NCBI GenBank assembly: GCA_003565055.1
Contig: PXDM01000234.1
Location: 1-11,439 of the forward strand
Reading direction: 5' to 3'
DNA length: 11,439 nucleotides
Origin: Paracoccaceae bacterium
GTDB taxonomy: Bacteria > Pseudomonadota > Alphaproteobacteria > Rhodobacterales > Rhodobacteraceae
Under the pieces are notes generated by a model. It did not search any database. It was not told where the DNA came from and saw nothing but the letters and a program-made list of their open reading frames with translations. A program made the position numbers and the translations under genes. Within the stretch, counting starts at the first letter, position 1, and each line of letters begins with the position of its first letter. This document shows positions 6,789 to 10,645 of the stretch, one piece after another.

Positions 6789-6812
6789 CGACGACAAGAT
6801 ATCTTGTCATCG
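6789..6812. promoter_or_regulatory. 24-bp near-perfect palindrome upstream of the hydroxylase gene
   Basis: The central 16 bases (6793-6808) GACAAGATATCTTGTC are a perfect palindrome. Extending four bases each side adds three more matching pairs with a single mismatch (C6792/A6809), giving 12-base arms over 6789-6812. In leftward RNA the mismatch becomes a G-U pair. The element lies between the 71-aa membrane-protein gene and the GGAGG ribosome-binding site of the hydroxylase, ending about 20 bases before its ATG. No T run follows, so an operator for a dimeric regulator or a 5' leader hairpin is more likely than a terminator. Confidence 0.55.
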
Positions 6813-6837
6813 CGCAGGTGCAATGCGGCTGGCTGTC

Positions 6838-7053
6838 TCAGCCTTTCACGATCAGCAACAACACCACCAGCATCAAAAGCGCGGCCGGAACGGCGATAGT
6901 GACCAGCCCGGCGAGCCCCCAGAGTTTCGCCGCGATCACGAGGAGATTGAGATACACCATGATCCCGGCCCAGATTGGCCAGGGTTCGTCATCTGCGCGC
7001 GACGCGCTGGGCGCCGTGATCTGTGAATTTGCGGGGGCAGCGGTGTCGGTCAT
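6838..7053 (-). CDS. Small two-helix membrane protein, paralogue 1 (71 aa, unknown)
   Basis: I do not recognise a named family. Residues 1-22 are hydrophilic and rich in Thr/Ala/Ser. The motif EPWPIWAG (23-30) comes next, and two hydrophobic segments follow, about 28-43 and 46-69, split by a short Lys-Leu-Trp-Gly turn. The end is LLLIVKG. ATG 7053 is preferred because AGAGG lies 5 bases upstream. An in-frame ATG at 7074 is possible and adds seven residues. From the EPW motif to the C-terminus it aligns without gaps to the next gene upstream, with 23 of 49 positions identical, so the two are tandem duplicates. It is probably co-transcribed with that paralogue (85-base gap) and perhaps with the hydroxylase. 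Confidence 0.7.
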   Translation of the reverse strand: MTDTAAPANSQITAPSASRADDEPWPIWAGIMVYLNLLVIAAKLWGLAGLVTIAVPAALLMLVVLLLIVKG

Positions 7054-7138
7054 GGGAGCCTCTGTCGTAAACATCTGCCTCGGATGTATGAAATCTCAGC
7101 AGGCTGTCACGATGGCGCTTTGCCGCAGGACCTTGTGC

Positions 7139-7348
7139 TCAGCCGAAAACAATCAGGCTCAGCAACGCGACCATGCCGAGGGCTGCCGGGGCCATGACAA
7201 CGACCAGCCCGGCGACGCCGAAACTCAGGACTGAGACCAGGAGCGCGAGAATGAAGGCCAGAACACCTGCCCAGATGCCCCAGGGTTCATTCGCGAGAAA
7301 TGTCTTGGACGGGGTGGGGGCGGTTTCGGCGGGTGCGGTCGCGGTCAT
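7139..7348 (-). CDS. Small two-helix membrane protein, paralogue 2 (69 aa, unknown)
   Basis: This gene has the same layout as its neighbour: a Thr/Pro/Ala-rich hydrophilic N-terminus (1-20), the motif EPWGIWAG (21-28), and two hydrophobic segments, about 26-42 and 46-67, ending SLIVFG. Shared positions with the neighbour include G.AGLV, PAAL and L.LIV.G. The start ATG 7348 has GAGGA 7 to 8 bases upstream; an in-frame TTG at 7354 would add only two residues. A T/A-rich stretch with TATAGT on the minus strand (around 7380) could be part of its promoter, but no good -35 is visible. Its function is unknown; the two-helix hairpin suggests an inner-membrane protein. Confidence 0.7.
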   Translation of the reverse strand: MTATAPAETAPTPSKTFLANEPWGIWAGVLAFILALLVSVLSFGVAGLVVVMAPAALGMVALLSLIVFG

Positions 7349-7493
7349 GATCAATCCTCAAGGTTATGGTGCACTCCCACTATATCTTTATCCGCGCGTT
7401 GACTGCATGGCAGAATGTCGCGGTCGGGCACAGACACCACAGGACAGGGTGAAGCGTGATCAGATGCCGACGCACGGGCACCATTCCCCAACG

Positions 7494-7895
7494 TCAGTGC
7501 TTGGGAGAGTTTCTGATCGTCGCCAGAAGGTTGGCGATGGATTTCAAAACCGCGTCGTCTTCGATCGCAGCGAGGCTCGCGATCACTTTGCGGCCGGTTT
7601 CCGTGTTCACAAAACGCTGCTCTGCCCGTTCGGGGTGCTTTTCCGGATGTGAGTCGATCTCCATCTGGTCCTGCACCTGTTGCAGAAAATGCGCGGCTGT
7701 GACGCCGAGTGAATTCGTGAGCAGAAACAATCGACTGACCGAAAGGCGATTGGCACCGGTCTCGTATTTCTGGATCTGCTGATAAGTCACACCAGAGCGT
7801 TCGGCGAGCGACTGCAATGTAAAACCTTGGCTCAGCCGGATTTGTCTGAGGACCGTCCCGACCAGCAAATCAATGTCATGTGTTGAGGTGTTCAT
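7494..7895 (-). CDS. XRE-family helix-turn-helix transcriptional regulator
   Basis: This is a cytoplasmic DNA-binding regulator of 133 aa. The HTH_3/Cro-C1 domain spans about residues 10-68: VGTVLRQIRLSQGFTLQSLA, then the recognition helix region SGVTYQQIQKYETGANRLS (34-52) and LFLLTNSLGV. The QQIQKYE...NR pattern is typical of alphaproteobacterial XRE regulators such as the PraR/PhrR type. The C-terminal half (about 75-133) is charged and helical and probably dimerises. ATG 7895 is used. A TTG start at 7934 would add 13 poorly conserved-looking residues. The ribosome-binding site of ATG 7895 is weak (AAAGG about 14 bases away). Its strand is the same as the two small membrane proteins, with a 145-base gap. 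A nearby inverted repeat at 7964-7977 may be its own operator. Confidence 0.88.
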   Translation of the reverse strand: MNTSTHDIDLLVGTVLRQIRLSQGFTLQSLAERSGVTYQQIQKYETGANRLSVSRLFLLTNSLGVTAAHFLQQVQDQMEIDSHPEKHPERAEQRFVNTETGRKVIASLAAIEDDAVLKSIANLLATIRNSPKH

Positions 7896-7963
7896 GAGCG
7901 CGGGGCTACCTTTAACTTTGTTTTTAGAAATCAACGTGCTTGCGCTTTCATGGTTACCTCAAA

Positions 7964-7977
7964 TTCGTTCACACGAA
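7964..7977. promoter_or_regulatory. Inverted repeat upstream of the XRE gene, candidate operator
   Basis: TTCGT (7964-7968) and ACGAA (7973-7977) form a perfect 5-bp inverted repeat with a 4-base spacer (TCAC). It lies about 70 bases upstream of the xre start codon. A third copy of the half-site, ACGAA, occurs at 8010-8014. Dimeric XRE regulators often bind such repeats at their own promoters, but the link is inferred from position only. Confidence 0.3.
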
Positions 7978-8124
7978 GTTTTCAAAACCTGTGGCATCTG
8001 AATGAAAACACGAATTTCCGGAATGACTGGTATGCGCCGTCCTGGGGCACCAAGCCGCGTTGCGAAGATCGCGCCGCGATCCATGCTCTCGCGCCGCGAC
8101 AGACCGAGGCTTTGCAGGGTCGCG

Positions 8125-8144
8125 ATGTTAGGGAATGTTAACAT
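8125..8144. repeat. Three ATGTTA half-sites (two direct, one inverted)
   Basis: ATGTTA occurs at 8125-8130 and 8135-8140, exactly 10 bases apart. The second copy runs into its inverted partner TAACAT, making the 10-bp palindrome ATGTTAACAT (8135-8144). One helical turn between direct copies is a common operator arrangement. It also loosely resembles a CtrA site (TTAG-N6-TTAAC), but the spacing is one base short. Confidence 0.3.
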
Positions 8145-8295
8145 AAGTGTTTTATTCGCGATGTGAAGGCGGCGCGGCGGCGTCTTTGCATCGCTGGATA
8201 CGGGGCGGGCTACCTGCGTCATTGCCCCATTGCGGGCGGGCGGCACACGGGGCCTGATGCGCGTCGCCGCTGCCCCTATTGTGAGGCGAGAGCGG

Positions 8296-8324
8296 TTGCG
8301 TGATGGCGGCTTCTCCTCTACATG
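8296..8324 (+). promoter_or_regulatory. Weak promoter candidate for the DUF4177-like gene
   Basis: TTGCGT (8296-8301) and TACATG (8319-8324) are separated by 17 bases and lie 48 bases before the start codon. Each hexamer matches only about three of six sigma-70 consensus bases. The pair resembles the candidate tRNA-Gly promoter at 10139-10167 in both sequence and spacing. Confidence 0.25.
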
Positions 8325-8371
8325 AGCGCAGTCGCGCCAGTCGGCCAGATCCGAACCAACAGGGATAACCG

Positions 8372-8767
8372 ATGCAAAAGTATGAGTATCTCGCTTTGCC
8401 TGCCCCGCGCCGCAGCGCCAAGGTCAAGGGATTGAAGACGCCCGCCGAGCGGTTCGCCCATGAAGTGACGGCGCTCATGAATGAAGTTGCCGCAGAAGGC
8501 TGGGAGTTCTGGCGCAGCGAATGCCTGCCCAGCGAAGAGCGCAAAGGCTTCACCGGAACAGTCGTCGTTCAGAATAATCTGCTTATTTTCCGCAGGTTGA
8601 GTGCGGATGCGTTGGCCGATGAACTGCCGCAATACAGTGCCGCGCCCGCAGTCGCAGCCCAGCCCGACCCGGTCATGCTCGACCGGCCCGGTGCAGAGAC
8701 CCCGGTTCATGAAACCCGCCGCGAACCTGTGTTCCGCGCCAATCGTGCTGGGCAAGACGAGGCGTGA
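8372..8767 (+). CDS. DUF4177-like protein
   Basis: The product is 131 aa and of unknown function. The first ~76 residues resemble the DUF4177 fold: MQKYEYLALPAPRR, then a helix with ERFAHEVTALMNEVAAEGWEF and a closing strand NNLLIFRR. Such proteins are small alpha/beta domains built around a GWE motif. The remaining ~55 residues are Ala/Pro/Arg-rich and look disordered (PAVAAQPDPVMLDRP and on). AGGGA at 8361-8365, 6 bases before the ATG, supports the start. It converges with the BolA gene, stop to stop with 12 bases between. It has no signal peptide or membrane helix, so it is probably cytoplasmic. Confidence 0.75.
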   Translation: MQKYEYLALPAPRRSAKVKGLKTPAERFAHEVTALMNEVAAEGWEFWRSECLPSEERKGFTGTVVVQNNLLIFRRLSADALADELPQYSAAPAVAAQPDPVMLDRPGAETPVHETRREPVFRANRAGQDEA

Positions 8768-8779
8768 TTGCCCCGTAAT

Positions 8780-9037
8780 TCAGCCCTGAATGTCGAGGGC
8801 GAGCGCGTGGATGCGCCCGACGAGCTCGGGTCCCAGTGCTGCGTGAACAGCGCGGTGGCGTTGCAAGCGGGTCATGTCGCGAAAGACCGCTGCACGGATC
8901 TGGACGTTGAAATGAGTTTGCCCACCCTCGCGCCAGCCACCGTGACCGCGATGGCTTTCGCTGTCATCTTCCACCGCGAGCAGCTCGGGTGAAAACTCCG
9001 CCCGCAGGCGTGTCTCGATCTCTTCACAAATCTGCAT
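8780..9037 (-). CDS. BolA family protein
   Basis: BolA-type proteins are small cytoplasmic proteins that partner with monothiol glutaredoxins in Fe-S cluster handling, and some act in stress regulation. The 85-aa product shows the family core: VEDDSESHRGHGGWREGGQT (22-41), HFNVQI (42-47), and the C-terminal helix region RLQRHRAVHAALGPEL (57-72), with His61 at the position usually linked to cluster binding. The loop FRDM (52-55) has Asp where many relatives have Gly. The start ATG 9037 has no clear Shine-Dalgarno. It is divergent from the J-domain gene and convergent with the DUF4177-like gene. Which BolA subgroup it belongs to is not decided here. Confidence 0.93.
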   Translation of the reverse strand: MQICEEIETRLRAEFSPELLAVEDDSESHRGHGGWREGGQTHFNVQIRAAVFRDMTRLQRHRAVHAALGPELVGRIHALALDIQG

Positions 9038-9159
9038 CTTGAGTGTCTTCGCCCTTCAATCCTGTTGCAAACAGACATAAACTCCCGGCTCCGAGTCGAA
9101 AAGGGCCGATTGGCGCTTATGTCTCAGGGCAGACGACACACGACCCCACAGGACGATGC
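9038..9159. promoter_or_regulatory. Divergent bolA/J-protein control region with long-range inverted repeat
   Basis: AGACATAA (9073-9080) and TTATGTCT (9117-9124) are perfect inverted copies, 44 bases centre to centre, roughly four DNA turns. Read outward, each strand presents TTATGTCT in the direction of the gene it faces after crossing the region, so these may be the -10 elements of two overlapping divergent promoters, or the two halves of a regulator site. -35 elements at suitable spacing are weak (TTTTCG on the minus strand, GAGTCG on the plus strand). Confidence 0.35.
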
Positions 9160-9795
9160 ATGGACCGCAAACCCCTCTTTGATTTTGATATTCGCGCGTC
9201 GAGCGACAAGAAGAAACGGGCGCGGGGGCGTCGGGGCATGTCGGGGGCCTGGGAAACCTCGGTGCGGCAATGCGAGCATCCGGGCTGCGAGGAGGATGGC
9301 AAATATCGCTGCCCCAAATCACCCGATGCGCTGAATGAATATCTTTGGTTCTGCAAGGAGCATGCGCGCGAATACAATCTGAAATGGAACTATTTCGAAG
9401 GGCAGACCGAATCGGAAATGCTCGACGAGATGGAGCGCGACCGGGTCTGGGGGCGGGCGACCAAGCCGCTCGGGCGTGATGACGAGCGCCTGGCCTGGCA
9501 GCGCCTCGGGATCGAAGACCCGCATCAGGTGCTCGGCGCGAATGCCACGCAGAATCCCGGCCGGAATGCGCCCTCGGGCGGGACGCGCAAATTGCCGCCG
9601 ACAGAGCGCAAGGCGCTGGAAATCCTTGATGCGCGTGACAGTTGGTCGCGCTCAGAGATCCGGAAGCAATACAAGGGCTTGGTCAAGGACCTTCATCCTG
9701 ATCGCAATGCGGGCGCCCGTCATGACGAGGAACGCCTGCAGGAAGTCGTCTGGGCCTGGGATCAGATCAAGGACAGTCGCAATTTCCGCGATTGA
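9160..9795 (+). CDS. J-domain (DnaJ-like) protein with N-terminal Cys/His cluster
   Basis: The product is 211 aa. A J domain fills the C-terminus (about 150-211), with EIRKQYKGLVKDLHPDRN carrying the essential HPD triad at 179-181, so it should stimulate an Hsp70 (DnaK) ATPase. Unlike classical DnaJ, the J domain is C-terminal and there is no Gly/Phe linker. The N-terminal half has Cys38, Cys43, Cys51, Cys65 and His68, spaced like a metal-binding site, after a basic stretch (17-26). I start at ATG 9160 with AGGA 6 bases upstream. A GTG-initiated extension to 9043 would overlap the shared promoter region and is unlikely. It is divergent from bolA, and its stop is 6 bases from the stop of the 66-aa gene on the other strand. 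Confidence 0.88.
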   Translation: MDRKPLFDFDIRASSDKKKRARGRRGMSGAWETSVRQCEHPGCEEDGKYRCPKSPDALNEYLWFCKEHAREYNLKWNYFEGQTESEMLDEMERDRVWGRATKPLGRDDERLAWQRLGIEDPHQVLGANATQNPGRNAPSGGTRKLPPTERKALEILDARDSWSRSEIRKQYKGLVKDLHPDRNAGARHDEERLQEVVWAWDQIKDSRNFRD

Positions 9796-9796
9796 C

Positions 9797-9809
9797 CGCC
9801 CTCAGGGCG
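9797..9809. terminator. Short GC hairpin between converging genes
   Basis: CGCCC (9797-9801) and GGGCG (9805-9809) form a 5-bp stem with loop TCA. The loop is exactly the stop codon (TGA, minus strand) of the 66-aa gene, and the stem begins 2 bases after the J-protein stop. There is no T run, so termination in either direction is only a possibility. Confidence 0.25.
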
Positions 9810-10002
9810 CGGAACCGCATCGCGGTGTGATATGCGCCTTGAGGCTTTGAAGCCACGAGCGATCTTGCGCATGCGCGCGCGCATCATGGATTTCGAGCAG
9901 GTCGAGGGCACCTTCCAGACGCCGCAGCACATGCAGGTCAAAGAGAAGCGTGGTGTCTTCGGTCCGAACAGCATGTTTGAAACCGGCTCTGTCGTGTTTC
10001 AT
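9802..10002 (-). CDS. Small protein of unknown function, 66 aa
   Basis: I do not recognise the family. The product begins MKHDRAGFKHAVRTEDTTLL, then a leucine-rich probable helix (LHVLRRLEGALDLLEIHDAR, about 22-41), and ends KAHITPRCGSAP. It has many His and Arg residues and no membrane helix, so it should be cytoplasmic. The start is well supported: AGGAG on the minus strand (10009-10013) lies 6 bases before ATG 10002; ATG 10005 is the alternative. The tight convergent fit with the J-protein gene (6-base gap) also favours a real gene. It is separated from tRNA-Gly by about 180 bases. Confidence 0.55.
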   Translation of the reverse strand: MKHDRAGFKHAVRTEDTTLLFDLHVLRRLEGALDLLEIHDARAHAQDRSWLQSLKAHITPRCGSAP

Positions 10003-10138
10003 CATCCACTCCTGATCAGAATCATGCGGCCCGCGCCTGCAGAGGGTGGGCATGAGTTCAAGAGTGCAGGGGATAGCTTAACCCATGGTAAGCAGGGAAA
10101 GGCTGCGCGAAAAAAATCATGATCGTCGGTTTTTCCTC

Positions 10139-10167
10139 TTGCGGGGGCAGTGGAGAGTTTGTACATC
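10139..10167 (+). promoter_or_regulatory. Candidate tRNA-Gly promoter
   Basis: TTGCGG (10139-10144) and TACATC (10162-10167) are 17 bases apart, and the predicted start near 10174 leaves a leader of about 12 bases before the mature tRNA. The bases right after the -10, CCGCCCC, are GC-rich, as in the discriminators of stringently controlled stable-RNA promoters. The match to consensus is modest. Confidence 0.4.
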
Positions 10168-10185
10168 CGCCCCACGTCAAACGGG

Positions 10186-10260
10186 GCGGGCGTAGCTCAG
10201 GGGTAGAGCATAACCTTGCCAAGGTTAGGGTCGTGAGTTCGAATCTCATCGCCCGCTCCA
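10186..10260 (+). tRNA. tRNA-Gly (anticodon GCC)
   Basis: The 75-base gene folds into a full cloverleaf. The acceptor stem is GCGGGCG with CGCCCGC. The D arm is GCTC/GAGC around AGGGGTA. The anticodon stem is TAACC/GGTTA with loop TTGCCAA, giving anticodon GCC. The T arm is GTGAG TTCGAAT CTCAT with one G-T pair. The discriminator is T and the 3' CCA is encoded (10258-10260). It stands alone and is followed 3 bases later by a strong terminator. Confidence 0.97.
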
Positions 10261-10263
10261 ATC

Positions 10264-10301
10264 AAAAAAGCCGCAGCATCACGCTGCGGCTTTTTTGTTT
10301 T
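10264..10301. terminator. Strong bidirectional Rho-independent terminator
   Basis: A perfect 8-bp stem GCCGCAGC (10270-10277) with GCTGCGGC (10283-10290) closes the loop ATCAC. It is flanked by six A before and six T after, extended by GTTTT. On the plus strand it ends the tRNA-Gly transcript. The A run makes it work in reverse too, although no leftward gene stops against it here. Confidence 0.93.
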
Positions 10302-10645
10302 CGCATCGCGGAGCTTTAACTTTTGAGTCGTCGCGCCGATGGTTCGCTCCGGCCCGAGGTCAAGCGAATTTTCCAGTGAGAGAGTGTGAATTTTTCGTTG
10401 ACGCGCCCCCCTTCTATACGTCAGATTGTGCAAGTCTTCAGAGCGCCCACTAGATGTAGTACTCAATAGCCGGGCGAGGATGAAGGCAGGGACAGAGATA
10501 CAACATGATCTGACAATGCGATCGGCGTCTCTTGGGGCCGCCTGCGCCGCGGTTTTTGCGGTGCGGTCAGGGCATGCATGTGTTGGGCAGCAGGTTAATG
10601 ACCCCGACGATATGCGGGGCGGAGAACGTAAAGGGGCATGACGAG
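10302..10645. promoter_or_regulatory. nrdJ upstream region (344 bases)
   Basis: No convincing gene lies here; it is the leader and promoter region of nrdJ. Visible parts are an inverted repeat TGACG (10399-10403) / CGTCA (10419-10423), a NrdR-box-like site at 10447-10462, a 5-bp hairpin CCCCG (10602-10606) / CGGGG (10615-10619), and the nrdJ ribosome-binding site AAGGGG (10631-10636), 9 bases before the ATG. TTGACG (10398-10403) could be a -35, with CAGATT (10422-10427) as a weak -10 at 18-base spacing. A 53-aa reading (10480-10641) is possible. I see no B12-riboswitch core. Confidence 0.5.
10447..10462. promoter_or_regulatory. NrdR-box-like element
   Basis: The site CCACTAGATGTAGTAC matches the NrdR consensus acaCwAtATaTwGtgt at about 11 of 16 positions and has ACTA/TAGT mirror arms. 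NrdR represses ribonucleotide reductase genes in most bacteria. It normally binds paired boxes; the only nearby partner, around 10411-10426, matches poorly (about 7 of 16) and is 36 bases away, off the usual spacing of about 31 to 32. Confidence 0.4.

Larger units (their letters stand above)
7896..8371. other. 476-base intergenic region without a convincing gene
   Basis: No ORF here has both a ribosome-binding site and a recognisable product. The XRE-proximal part (7900-8030) is AT-rich and should hold the xre promoter and operator. It contains the TTCGT/ACGAA inverted repeat and an 8-base palindrome TTCCGGAA (8016-8023). Further right, ATGTTA half-sites cluster at 8125-8144. The part from 8150 to 8340 is GC-rich and featureless, apart from a weak promoter for the DUF4177-like gene. 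A leftward reading from ATG 8144 to 7959 (61 aa, MLTFPNIATLQSLGL...) has no ribosome-binding site. Confidence 0.5.

Noticed and set aside
7950..8141. Rightward 63-aa frame upstream of the DUF4177-like gene
   Set aside because: It starts inside the AT-rich xre promoter region, has no ribosome-binding site and no protein-like features.
8128..8142. CtrA-like site TTAG-N6-TTAAC
   Set aside because: The first half-site is imperfect and the spacing is one base short; it is reported only as a repeat cluster.
8152..8553. Leftward 133-aa frame overlapping the DUF4177-like gene start
   Set aside because: It is antisense to a better-supported gene and its composition is typical of a shadow frame.
10186..10260. 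tRNA-Gly as an integration (att) site of a mobile element
   Set aside because: No integrase gene and no second copy of the tRNA 3' end occur in the window.
10302..10645. Cobalamin riboswitch upstream of the B12-dependent reductase
   Set aside because: I could not find the conserved B12-box or the core helices; only short hairpins are visible.
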